This document shows positions 28,949 to 40,838 of a stretch of 64,000 bases of DNA, in pieces. Position numbers and translations under genes: made by a program. The DNA comes from Polytrichum commune (taxonomy: Eukaryota; Streptophyta; Polytrichopsida; Polytrichales; Polytrichaceae), in NCBI GenBank assembly GCA_950295325.1, contig OX485803.1, positions 57,739,554 to 57,803,553 on the forward strand, given 5' to 3'. Under the pieces are notes generated by a model. It made no database searches, was not told where the DNA came from, and saw only the letters and a program-made list of their open reading frames with translations. The number at the start of each line of letters is the position of its first letter. The first letter of the stretch is position 1.

Positions 28949-30959
28949 ATTACATTTAAAGTGTAATTATTGAATGTATTTATTTCATGAATGTAGTTGA
29001 TTAATTCCAGTAATTATTTTTTATAATGAATTAGTCTTACTTAATTTGGTAAGCATACTTTTTTTATTTAATTGGACTTAATTAGGATTAATCAAGATTA
29101 ATTAGAGTTAATTACATCCAATCACACGTAATTAGTTTGAATTCATATGAATACTTGTGAAAGTAGATGGCATTACCCAAAATATTATAAAATGTACATG
29201 CTAAATCAGCACACTAATTTAAGTGTCATTTTAGAATGACAAGGACAATTTCAAACGGTAAATCACAAAAATTATAACCTTGATGTTAATGATAATTTTG
29301 TAATTCTTTTGACCTCCAAATTAATTACGTGCTTCATTGATGATTTCACTTTTGGAATGAAATCCCAGTTAATTTTACTAATTAGAAGTGCACATCTATA
29401 TATATATATTGGATTTTAGACCTCGAAGGTGATGTGCACTTATTATGGGATTTGTAGTCAAGCGACCTTCAAGATTGCAAGGGCAATGTTTTTCTCGAAG
29501 TTGGGTGGGGTGGACAACAATTTTCAGTTGGGTTCAGAATTTTCCTTGGAGGGTTGCCCCAACCCAAATTTGACACCCCCGAAAGTTCGTGCGGGGTTAT
29601 TTATTGTCCGCCGAATAAAAGGGATCATGGAATAGAAGAGGACTTATTGTTGCCTGATACACATGTCCTATGGTATATCACCCAACTAATTAGTAATGTT
29701 TTGTCTTTTTGCAATGAAATAAGTATTGTTTGGGATTAACTCCACAAATCTTCATCGTAGTCTCATCCCGTATGTATAGCCACCCATAGAGCAAAGTTCC
29801 ATATATATTTAGAACGTGGAACTTGGACATGCAACATTCTAAAGTCCCTTGTGCAAGACAAGTTCATCAACTCGCATGGACATTCATTCAATAACAAAGT
29901 GAAGGTATGTGGAAGTTATTGGGTTTGTTTTTCGTGTTCTCCAACTTCTACCAATTAGATTTACACAACAAAACTCGTGTTGCATTAGCAAATCTATAAT
30001 GAAACATGTGCAAAATCCCAATTGAAAACTGAACCTCCCCTTATTTAGTCATGGTTATCAAAAGTCCATGTTTATTGATTTCTCAATTGGATACATAGGT
30101 CCTCTCAATTGTGTTCACTATTGAGTGTAGAGTAGTTATTAACATTTGAAGACGTAGTCCAATCTCTTTTAAACATGTGTCTTTATGATGTTTGCTCTTT
30201 GATCCTCATTGAACCACATACCAATCAAATATAGCGTCCGATTAAGAAACAAGCCACTCTAGGCCCATATACCTTATGAGTGTTAGGTGCCCATGAAGCA
30301 CAAGCTATGTTCCAACCTAGAGCCAATAAAAGTGTAGAAATGCAACCTGATAGTTTCAAAAGGCCAGAGGGCAACTACTACATACAACATACAAGTGTAC
30401 TCTTCGTTCGTCCATGTTACCACCGTGAAATAGTATATAGATCAAAGTTTACTTATTCTAGATGATCAACACCATAATTAGGTTTAAAAACCCCAAATTA
30501 GTGTAGTGAGTCGCATTTGAAATGATACAACCACTAACCTATATTGGATAGGTTCCTAACATGGATGCATTAGAGGTATGCTTATATGAAATACTTTTTC
30601 TCTCGCAGCTTCAAAGGCCAGGGTGACCTGGACGATCTAATGGATTCCTAATCTCCATCTATTTGGGTTGCAGATGCCAAGGTGGACTGATTATGTGATT
30701 TGATCCTAAATTAAGCAATACCAAAGGATTAATTGTGACTTGCATAGCACAGGATGGTTTCTGTATTTATATTGCAATTGGTGGAAAGTCAATCCTCATT
30801 GTTTACGTGCAAACTGCAACTAGCTTCTCATGACAAAACACTCCAATCAGGTTCTTCAACTCAAGAAGATGTATATTGACAATCTCAACTTCTTTCTAAT
30901 ATAAACAGAGTAAACATCTTGCTCCTTTTGTGAGGTGAGCTAACCATTTGATACTAACT
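28949..30959. other. Gene-free spacer with repeats
   Basis: AT-rich. The block 29290-29500 (GTGCACAT...TATATTGGA..., then TATGGGATTTGTAG) resembles 37490-37640, so a dispersed repeat is shared with the left flank of the giant element. The stretch 29935-30188 repeats 11813-12060. No gene seen. Confidence 0.5.
29935..30188 (+). repeat. Dispersed repeat shared with 11813-12060
   Basis: Second copy, same orientation, about 80-85 percent similar by eye in shared blocks; it contains CTATTGAGTGTAGAGTAGTT. Confidence 0.6.
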
Positions 30960-30979
30960 GATCTGACACAAACACAAAC

Positions 30980-33951
30980 ATAGGTTGAAGGGCTGGGCAC
31001 ATGGAAGACCAGGCGGCCCTTGAAGACCTGGACCGCAACAGTAAAAAGTAAAAAAAGTTGAACACGAATGTATAATTTTACAGGTAACACATAAAAAACC
31101 TTTGGGTAAAACACAGGCAGTGTGTTTATTGCGCTGGGGTAAAACGCAGGCTGCATTTCAGATTACTGAAAAATGGAAACGAGTTGACAAGGCAATCTGG
31201 CAAAGAGTGCACATGCAGCAGTAGCTCAAAACATGTAAAGTACGCCACAGATGTAACACTTGTTTGAGGTATGTAAAACAGGAAAAACATGTTACATTAT
31301 TGTGCGATACAATTGCATACCAGAGTTGCCTCCATCCTACTAGCATCTGCATCAGCTTCTACATCACCCATCTTGATTTGATTCTCTGGAAAACTTCACA
31401 AGTTCGCCGTTCTACATGAAAACCTTGACCAATGGAACGTAATACCTTTCACCTCAACATTCCTTGAGTTGACAAAAGATTATGCAGATCTTGCTCTTCA
31501 ACCAACTTTGGTTGAGAACACGAAAAAAAAATCTTATTCACAAGGATCTACTGATACATGGGGTCTTATGCAAACACGAAATTATGAACCCTGGTTTTTG
31601 TGGCACTTTTGTATCCTCCAGTTTCAGGCACCAGTGCCAGTAAGGGACTACTTTACAAAAGAATGCTTCCTAGAGGGGGTTGTCACCCAAGGGTCACTTT
31701 CAAATTTGTGACAAAATCTTTCTATCTAGCATTTCTAGCAATCCCAACTATGATGACTACTCGGGTGCTTCTTTTCCTGAAAGTACAAGAGAAGAATGAA
31801 AGGTCAATAGTGTTGGTGCCTGTTATTCTTTCAGTAATTAGTTGAATGAGATTTTCGACCTGAGTGTCATTCCATGATTTCATGGAGAACTTCCTCTGGT
31901 ATTATCTTACACTTCAATCACAAAGCTCTTTTTTCCTATGCTGATTGGTCTTGCCACTCCCTTTATGACCATCATGGTAGCTGTACACCTGACACATCAC
32001 AAGGATGCCCCATGTCAGCATATTGGAATCCCAAAAGCTGTCCTCAAACAAAACACTCAATAGCTGTATGCCAGTCTTGCCAAGTGCCAATTTCAAGCTC
32101 AGGCCATGAATAATGAAGATGAAGGGACAAATACGTTTGTATTAAGTTATGTGGCCCTATTGTGGCCACTTCGAACTCATTGGCATTATCGCCTGTTGGA
32201 TCAGATCAGGAATTGACTCATCCAATTGGCAATTGCAATAAATCGCGAAAGATTGTCATTTCAAGTTTCAGAATCAGAGTTGAGAATTATAGGAGGTTGA
32301 AGTGAAGATTCACGTTCTCTTTAAACAATCGCATAGGCCCATCCAATTGGGTTAACTACTAGACCTAAAATAATGTCTTATGTTTTGAGCACATAATCTA
32401 ATCTCATTACAACATGTGTATTCTTGGTGTCCATTCTTGACTCCTAACCACCAAACACCACTTGAATATCAACATCCACTTAAGAAAAGTGACCATATAA
32501 GGTCTACGTATTTTACACTCTAAATGTAAGAAAAGAAACATACAATACACAATATAGTTGCACCAACCTGAACCAAAAATGAGAACCAGATAGATATAGG
32601 AACTCACTGATTGGGGTGCCATTCTTAAAATCATGTCGCCGTAGTGATAAACTGCCCATCATCGATGCCAGCAATATCACAATGATTATAAAAGCTGCAA
32701 AACCAACACTTGTATTCTCAGTCAGTCCACAATCTACGAGTATTAAATCCACTTCCACAAAACATATTAACACATGGCTACATACATAGACTACCAAAAC
32801 AGACAGCACAAAAAGATTATCAAGAGATCTCCATTTCAACCAATTAGACAAATAAAACTAGATGCAATATAATCCAGGCTCGTGATCATTCCCTCCACAT
32901 TGATGAACCTTTCTTATTATCCTTCATCAATCGATTACCGATTTAGTGGTCACACAATCTTGCACTAAAGCTCGCCCCTCTATGGAATATATGATTCCCT
33001 AAGAGACCAAAGGCTTGCATGTTCTTGAGATTAAAAGATGATCAAGCCGGCCGTGACTTCACAGAGCAGCCATTCATCAACCATAAAAGCCACCAGGAAG
33101 CAAGCCCTTAATTATTCCACAGCCAAACTCAGTGACCTTTGGGAAGAGAGAGATGATTCTGATGGCAGAATTATGGTCTTGCTTCATCTTCAAGTTAGTC
33201 TAATTCTACATGTAATTCCGAAACTGACACTACCAGAATTAGATGGACCTTCAAAAACTTCTGCCGGCTTTCAAGGATGAGCACCTTGAACGGACAATTG
33301 AAGCCGGCAATCGTGGTTAGTTGAAAATATCTCGTTCACCCGGATACTCCCACTACGATTGGGTGGTCCATACTGATAGGGTGCACCCATCCGAGCTCTA
33401 TTCCAGCCTTAGGCAGCTAAACCTTGAATAGGTGTTCCCATGGGATCCTGGTTTAAGCCACCCCGACCTTAAGGATTATCCAATGGCCGATCTAAAACCC
33501 TTCTAAAGAACATACCGATAACTCCAAGAAATTAAAAAGAGATCCTTAAATTTAACCAAATTTCTGGCCTACCTGATCAGGTGCAGCCACAAACGGAATT
33601 TAAAACCAATCAATCGTATTTTGATCCATATGCCACACCGGCCATCCATCACAACACTTAAAGAATGATGATAACCACAAGTGACCCGAACCATGACCAA
33701 AGAACAATTCTTACATCCGATTCAATTCAGAAACTCTTGAAGACTTCCAACCGCATAAGACTACATCTGTGGGAGGTTGCAGAGATTTTGAACTGACCGA
33801 AGAGAACAAGCAACGGTGCAAGTCGGCTCTGGGGTTTGGTTCCGACCGACGCCAACAGCGGAGCTTCCAAGTCAGGCTCGAATTCGATGGCCATAGCTGA
33901 AACGGGGCGCGATGGTCTGGACTCCAGGTCATAATCGTCTTCCTCTGCCAT
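30980..33951 (-). CDS. Unrecognised single-pass membrane protein gene
   Basis: Five exons fit together on minus: 33798-33951 (ATG at 33951), 32608-32694, 31321-31385, 31100-31150, and one starting at 31027 whose end (near 30980) is unsure. Phases agree at each join (1, 1, 0, 0). Exon 1 gives an acidic N-terminus MAEEDDYDLESRPSRP. Joining exons 1 and 2 across the intron creates one continuous hydrophobic helix, LAPLLVLFAFIIIVILLASM (about residues 44-63), followed by a basic LRRHDFKNG. This rebuilt helix is the best evidence for the gene. Later exons read MGDVEADADASRMEATL, then PAFYPSAINTLPVFYPK and VFKGRLVFHVPSPS. The first donor is the less usual GTCAGT. The topology suggests an anchored membrane protein; no family recognised. 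Later exons are less certain. Confidence 0.5.
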
Positions 33952-36900
33952 CTTTTGTTCGAGTTTCTTCCCCCAGCAAGCTCTCCCTCTCTCTGCAGCA
34001 CCTTCAATCTTGCGTTCCGAAGAACGAAGCTTCCAAGTCTAAGTTACTGCCACACCAGCTTCCTCTCTCGTCTCGTCCCCTCTTCTCTCTCTCTCTCCCT
34101 CCCTCCCTCCCTCCCTCCCGGTCAACAAACCCTAAAATATGGGGCTTCAACGAAGGTGACTCACCACTTACTAACGAGCAGTAAGAAATGTGACGTGGAC
34201 CCCTACTTTTGGGGGCATGAAATGAAAACCTTACTGCGACCATGTAAAAGGTACTACACTAAATATTTTATTTAGTGTCATTTCTATTTTAAGTCACTGT
34301 GGTAACGTCTTTAATGACACTTTTAATAAATAAATTTACAAGTATTGTCATCCCAACTTTTTTTTTAGTTCATTCAAATGTTAATTATTGAAACAAAGTT
34401 TGGTATGTTCAACATTTTAATGATTGCTATGACAGCAATGTAGACCCAACTCTCCAATTTTTTAATTTAAAAAAATGACAAATAATGTTAGGTTTACTTT
34501 TAGTGTTGGTGACACTACATGGGCAATTTACAATTAGTATTGAGAACAAGACATATAGAATTGGTGACACTAAATAGAGTAGTATTATTGTAGTAGCCAG
34601 GGAGGGCATAGGACATGACAATACTCAATTCCACTTCACATGCGAGCCAAGAGCTGTGACCATGAAATTGTGAGAGTCCAAAGGCCGTTCCAAGACACCT
34701 CCAAAATCACGTAGTGTGAAGTCATATGTGACCGGTCCCTCAACCAAATGCTATTCCAATGATTTTTTATTCATGAATAAATCAATGGTTGTGTACGTTT
34801 GGAGTGCCATGATCTCCCGGTTTTGTGTTGGGCTGACCTCCACGAGGTGGTTTTTGAAAATAGTCCAAGTGACCATGAAACATGATCCATTCGATGCCGT
34901 GTAGGAATCCATGTAGACTTTACATCCATCTTGCATTCACATACTCAGTTGATCCTTCAAGCGTAGTGTGAAGCAAACTTAGACCAGCTCCGCCTTTTCC
35001 ACCAATGAGAGTGCTGGAAGTGTAATGGTCACGGGCTCTCAGTCTCGTGTGTGAAGGGGGCCCTGAGCCCTCCTGACCCTTGTACCCTCCATTGTGCTCG
35101 GAAAGAAGTAGTGTATTTGAGATTGTTATTTGGAGATACTCATCGTTGGGGTCCACACTTTATACATGATACCATATACTTACAAACTAACGTGAATGTT
35201 ATAAGGGGTATAATTTGAGGATAGTTGTTGAATGTAAAGGGCCATGGCTTAGCAATCTTACGAGGTCGGCCATGTATGATGTCGCAAATCCGAGATCGAA
35301 GCTTAGTGTAAATAGATCGAAGCTTGGCAAAAGTGGAGGGAAGTTTAGGGAGAGGAAATTCAAATTTAGTATGAACAGATCGAAGCGTGGAGAGAGCAGA
35401 TCAAGGCCATCGAACGCTCTCTGCGAATCAACAGACACCCACTATGTGCAGATCGAGGGGTGAGTTTCAAAATCCGGAAGACTTGTGAGCTCCGAAGTTG
35501 TCAGTTTTGACGAGGGAGTTTCAAACATCTAAACAAAATCACTTGCAAGACCCAAGACTCACATGCATCAGTGAGCTTTGAAGTTGTGATTGTCAATGTT
35601 GGAATGGTCGCTGTGAGTTTCGAAGTTGCGAGATCCGGAAGCTCTAAGCTCCAAAGATGAGGTTTCAAATATTTGAACGATCGAGATCACTCCACTTACA
35701 AGACCCAAGATCGTCCTCACATCGATATCGATTAGTGCGTTTCGAAGTTAAGGAAGTTAGCTGTGAGTTTCAAAGTTGGAACGCTAGAGGTGAATTTTGA
35801 AATCAGATAATCTGGAAGAGCTACAGATCAGACCCGGAATAACTGCAATGCAGATCCAGAAGACTTCTGAGATTTGAAGCTGTTTAATCTCGAAGATGCA
35901 TGTGAGTTTCGAAGTTGTGAGATTCGGGAAGTTGTGAGATAGATTCGAAGAGGGAGTCTCAAAGATTTGAACAACACCATTTCACTGAGACCCAAGACTC
36001 GTCCTCACGTCAACTTGAAGGTGTATATTGAGAAGCTCAAGCAAGAGCATGATGCGGAGCTCCGCCCTCTTCGACCTCGGAACCAAATCTAAACATCCCG
36101 AAGGTTCGAGAGCAACGTATAACACAAGGAGCCCCGGAGGCCTTCCCCATGTGCGGAAGTGCAAAAATGGGGAATTTTAGGTCTTCTTCATATGGTCAAG
36201 AAGAGAAGCTCCCCACATGGGAAAAGTCGGTTTTTCGAGAGGATGAGGTTTAGGGCTACATTGCAATAGAATGCTTATGTTTTTGTGGGGAAATTTTATC
36301 TCGATGAAGCCCGATAGATAGAAGGCAAATTTGGAACGAAGCCATGATATCCAAACCTCATGTGGTAATTCTATCAAAATCCCTAAAGATCAAAATTGGT
36401 GGCATGAGTGTACACGGAGGTAATGTTATTTATTGCAATTGTTCTTTTTTGGTAACAAAAATCTAAGAGCATTGCGATTCGCTTGCCTAAATTTTTTAAT
36501 AGTAGTATTAAAAAAACAAAAATTAAAAAAAAACAAAAATTAAAAACAACAAAAACACATAGACAGAAAAGAGGGGTAGTGGTGAAGACCACTATTTATC
36601 TCTTTATGTCGTTAGCTCGATGTAAACACTTCTCTCAAGAAGATAGGATGGGGCTAGTTGGTTGTTACAATTTTCTTGTCATGATAACTCATTAGCAGCA
36701 ACAAATCATGTATATCACACTGTTGCTCAAACGGACCCAACGGGAATTGAATTTGGATCACATAATTGTGATACATTGACCTTCACCAACCAACTGCAAA
36801 ACTCATAACTTGGCGATCTTTCAGCATACCAAAATTCAACTTTTATTTAAGCAATTATCCAACGAACATTTTATGCGTGTTTTTATTGGTCACTAGTCAC

Positions 36901-37717
36901 TAAAGTGTGTATTCTCAACATGGGAGAGTAGTTTTGTTCCAATGGCCCTTTGTCTAGTGGGCACTAGGTCATTCACATTACGAACATACACTTTATTCAT
37001 ACCGACCTTCAAAGAGGTCTAGAGTTTCTACCTCTACGAATACTTGTCATAACTTCTATTTTTTTTTTAATATCATTGTAATGAAAACCTTCTCATTTCC
37101 TGAATATTCTACATTTTCTTTCATCTTGTCAATTTTAATGTGAGTCTTTTATGAGAAATTTAAGCAATAAACAAAAGGACATTCCTTAAAAACTTAACCT
37201 TCAATTGAGGGTCCTAAACCTTGAACTAAAGTGCAAACCGTAAACCTTAAACCCATAACCTTTAATCAAGGGCCCTATATTCTTAAACCCCAAACGTTCG
37301 ACTGGTTTGAACTAACTTACTTGAGCATTGATCATGATATTATCAACCAAAATTAGTAAAAAATTCACATATACTCAAAAGAACCACGCAAGACAATTCA
37401 CATACGAAAGGTGAATTGGCCTAAGATTTTAGGTTGAATTTCATAATGACATAAGCCCTTCCAAAGGATAAAAGTCACAAAAACTCTAATGCCATTACTA
37501 ATGAGAAATTATTTTCATGCAAATTCCATGTTTTATTGTTTTTGATAATGAAATCCCTATCAATTACTTGTAAACTAAGTTGGAGTGCACATATGCATAT
37601 ATTGGACCTTTGAAGAGTGGTGCATTCAATATGGGATTTGTGGCCAACGATTTCCTGAAGTCAGGCAAGGTGGGGGCGGACAGAGGTGATGCCCCTCTTT
37701 AGAGGGCCATTAACGCG
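33952..37717. other. Spacer left of the giant element
   Basis: It begins with the presumed leader of the membrane-protein gene, which on plus is a pyrimidine tract with (TCCC)n at about 34081-34120. A family B MITE-like copy lies at 34250-34600. From 35270 to 36010 there is a degenerate tandem array (TGAGTTTCGAAGTTG, GACCCAAGACTC, AGATCGAAGC motifs) with irregular period. The stretch 37490-37717 is the dispersed repeat also seen at 29290-29500. No gene seen. Confidence 0.5.
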
Positions 37718-37739
37718 ATATTAAACATTATGGGACTTT
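37718..37739 (+). repeat. Left terminal inverted repeat of giant element
   Basis: 22 bp identical to the reverse complement of 59556-59577. After it the left end continues with TTGGGACTTCTGGG, similar but not identical to the right end. Confidence 0.85.
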
Positions 37740-37771
37740 AGGTTGATTTTGGGACTTCTGGGATGTATGTG

Positions 37772-37823
37772 GGGAACTCATGGGGAACTCATTGGGAACT
37801 CATTGGGAACTCATTGGGAACTC
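37772..37823 (+). repeat. Left subterminal GGGAACTC array, 11-bp period
   Basis: GGGAACTC starts at 37772, 37783, 37794, 37805 and 37816, exactly 11 bp apart, roughly one DNA turn. The motif GGGAAC is also the repeated unit inside the right end in inverted orientation. Such subterminal repeats are typically transposase-binding sites; here that is inference. Confidence 0.8.
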
Positions 37824-38014
37824 GTGGACACTTTGGATGGACCTGCCCATGCGAGACAAATACTCTTTGCTTCCAATGGGCTTTTGCATAGACTGTCACA
37901 CAACAGGAGGTTTGCACCCACAATCCTCTTCATTGAAACACCAATTCTATGCTAGGAGGCGTCCACTCGATTGAATATTGTGCTATAAATGCCTGTAACA
38001 TGCCATAACTTAAA

Positions 38015-39003
38015 TTACTCTACATTTGTGCCTTGGCTTTCGCAAATTGTGGAGTCCTGTTTGGCCATGGACTCAAAGATGTTTGGCAAGTGAGGTTTGA
38101 TTTCCCGAGATTGCTCCCATGTAACTTTCTCCATGTAAGCCAAGTCCGGTATTTTGCTCCCAAGATAGGCTTTTTGCTGAGAGTCAAAGCCAATGTGTTC
38201 TGCCGCTAACACCAACATACAAAGGCGGTGTATGCGATCGCCGAGCAAAAGAGTGCCCGTATATCTCTGTAGAGCAGTTGTCATGGTCCTCTGTAGTCCC
38301 ATAAACTCGCGCGTTACGTCATGGATCTGCGATGCTAAGTAGTAAAACTCGTAATCAACGTTACGCTCCCCCATTGTGGGTTCCACTGGGTCTCCTTCAT
38401 CATTCTGTGGATCGGCAATATGACAGGCTTCCAACAATGGTGTGATTGGGAGGTTCTCATCCGTGATGTCATAGACATGGTTCAACATGTCTTCTGAATC
38501 ACGGCGGAGTAAGTCATCTAAATGGGGCTCGATTGCTTGCGTAGCTTCCCACATATCGTTCTTATTAAGTGCAACTCTGGGAGACGTTGTTGGAGTGCCT
38601 CCACTTGTGGGATGGTGAGCCCTATATCGGCACTGTATACCACCAATCTCCCAAGCATGTGTGCATCCATTCCAACCAAGCGGCATCCTTTATATCTATC
38701 TAAAGCAGTGGTCATAAATGATTGTAGTTGCATGAACCGTTCCATGCACACATCAATATCTGAAGCTAAGTTGTTAAACTCGTCGTCCATACTCCTCCTT
38801 TCCATTGGGAGGCCTAACGGGCGTTCCAGTTCAGTTGTTTGCATTCTCGCAATGACCTCCCCGAACCCAGTTGGCTGGGGAGCTGGGGGGGGAATTGGCC
38901 GGGTTGGGAGGGGCATCCTGACACGGCATTGAATAGTACGAACAAGTGTGAATAACGCTTCAACATGTGAGGTACAGATACCTATAACCAAAAACTTAAG
39001 CAT
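38015..39003 (-). pseudogene. Element cargo: protein with duplicated helical domain
   Basis: Two consecutive blocks of about 75 residues are alike. Block one (38518-39003 frame) has DEFNNLASDIDVCMERFMQL, FMTTALDRYKG and YSADIG. Block two (38015-38686 frame) has YEFYYLASQIHDVTREFMGL, TMTTALQRYTG and AAEHIG. Both end in a LPEL/IPDL helix, and both are mainly helical. The blocks lie in different frames; judged from the pattern of block two, the natural reading switches near 38577, so there is a single-base indel. A Pro-rich segment precedes block one. No family recognised. It is the most distal gene on the minus strand of the element and could be a separate transcript. Confidence 0.5.
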
Positions 39004-39772
39004 TTCAGCATAGCATATCTTGGAATATCAAGGAGGAGTTATTTTTTGTGTGTAGGAAAATAAGGTTCATGAATAATGACCCTTTTTTCAAAATTGATTG
39101 TGTAAAATTTCTTTGTGCGAAAGTCGGTCAGAGCCCATAACCAACACATGTCTTCACACATGACCGACAATATCTATGGGAAACAACTTCCCCTCCACAG
39201 TCATATTGTCCTCGCGTTTTATATATATTCATAACGACTTCTAGTAAAGCCATGCGCGTTTATGAGCTACTCTACTTGTCGGTGATGGGATCGTTATCGG
39301 TTATAGGGTGTCTATACCTTAAGGGCGGATTTACATGGTGCACACATGGGTTGTTCCTCTGGGAGTGTGCATTCAAGACAAAGGCGCCCTACGCGTTGTG
39401 TCCAGTCACAGAAGAGTTTGGGCAGGACAAATAGGTTACATGAAGGGGCAACTTCCCATGAAGCAGTTATGCAAGACAGAACGAAAACATTCACATGGAG
39501 CTTCCGCCGTATCGTTTATGCACTACATGTTCCACCCATACATGGGGGAGTGTTCGATGATGGATTTACGAAGGACAAGCAAGAACCATACATTGGGTGC
39601 AAACAAGCATGTGGATATGGTAAGCAAAATGAGAGCATGGTTGACATGTGAACCGACTTGATATAAGACAATGCGTTGGGTATTGGGAGTGTCTGGCCAC
39701 TTTTATATATTGAGTGTTGCACTAAATATTGTGTGCACATATGAATGCCCGCACAATTGGTCACGGGATTGT

Positions 39773-40246
39773 TTAACTTCTAGCATATTTAGGGTACAGA
39801 CAAATCATCTGTCCATCACATTGATTGTGGTGTTTTGGGCCTTCCAAGGGGAGGCTAACCGTTTCCGGACCGTGCTCTGTGTGTGTCGCGAGGTCAGCCA
39901 ACCCCGCATGCAATAGATTGACGCCTCTTGAATTAGGACCTCTTGACTCAATAAGCTCTATTTGATGCTCGCGGGTGGAAGGTGGTCCCAATGGTTTCAT
40001 ATTGAAGTCAGCACTTTGCGCGTTCAAAAGAATCGTTGGCACTGTGGTCGTGATAGGTTGTGGGTCATAAGTTTTACCAATGCTCGCCAATCCCGCACGT
40101 AACATGTGAACACCCCTTGAGTTAGGGCCTCTTGATTCAATGAGGGAGATTTGGTGGTCGCGTGTAGAGATAGAGCGCAGGACGGGCAATGTTTCACAAG
40201 GGGATGCACAATCTTCCACTGCGGGTTCCATATTGAGATCAACACC
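39773..40246 (-). CDS. Element cargo: exon with tandem repeat and DLNxxP motif
   Basis: An acceptor (GTGCAG) at 40247-40249 starts an exon reading GVDLNMEP. A block with STRDHQISLIESRGPNSRGV and HMLRAGLA is repeated about 65 residues later as STREHQIELIESRGPNSRGV and NLLHAGLA, each preceded by DLNMEP or DFNMKP. The near-identity of ESRGPNSRGV in both copies points to a recent duplication or constraint. DLNxxP is one form of the EAR motif that recruits TOPLESS co-repressors in plants; whether it works so here is unknown. The open frame runs to a stop at 39773, but the true exon end may be earlier. It may be a downstream exon of the FCP1-like gene. Confidence 0.45.
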   Translation of the reverse strand, partial: GVDLNMEPAVEDCASPCETLPVLRSISTRDHQISLIESRGPNSRGVHMLRAGLASIGKTYDPQPITTTVPTILLNAQSADFNMKPLGPPSTREHQIELIESRGPNSRGVNLLHAGLADLATHTEHGPETVSLPLEGPKHHNQCDGQMICLYPKYARS

Positions 40247-40289
40247 CTGCACGGTGACAAAGTGACACGCATTTATTTGGCTTACTAAT

Positions 40290-40400
40290 TTACATACACT
40301 CGTGCATACATATACACTCATACACTCATAGACACATATACACCCATACACATATACACCCATACACATATACACATATACACCCATACATATATATGTT
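40290..40400. repeat. TACACA/CCCATA microsatellite
   Basis: Simple repeat of ATACACCCATACACAT and ACACTCAT units inside the giant element, in the presumed intron before the exon starting at 40246. It generates a spurious Met/Tyr/Val/Cys-rich frame. Confidence 0.8.
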
Positions 40401-40838
40401 TGCAACTTATCATAACTCGCATATGCGGTAGCAACTGAACCAAAATTGCGTACACATGCACGTTCAAGCGAGTCTGGATTTATACAGATTCAAGTATACT
40501 TATGCTAATGACCCTGAATTGGTAATGAAATGTGTGTTTGATATTACAATAACCTTTACACAATAAGGTTGTCAAAACAATAAATGACATTATAATAATA
40601 AATGACACAATAATAAATTACTAGAGTTGATCCATTGCACATGGTGCAAGTTGTTCTTCACTGGTGAAACCTCCATTGGGTTGTGCGACTCTGAAACTTG
40701 TTTCGCCTCTATTGGACCGCGTGAGAACCCCGAAGTGGGGCACGCAAAAGCTGATGGCGTGGAACTGAATGGTGTGTACCCAGCAGGAGGAAGCTGAAGA
40801 TACCATAAAATACAATGTTACTAGACATACAATCCTAC

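Noticed and set aside
39773-40405. Upstream part of the frame rich in Tyr/Val/Met/Cys
   Set aside because: It is a translation of the TACACA microsatellite at 40290-40400; the exon begins at 40246.
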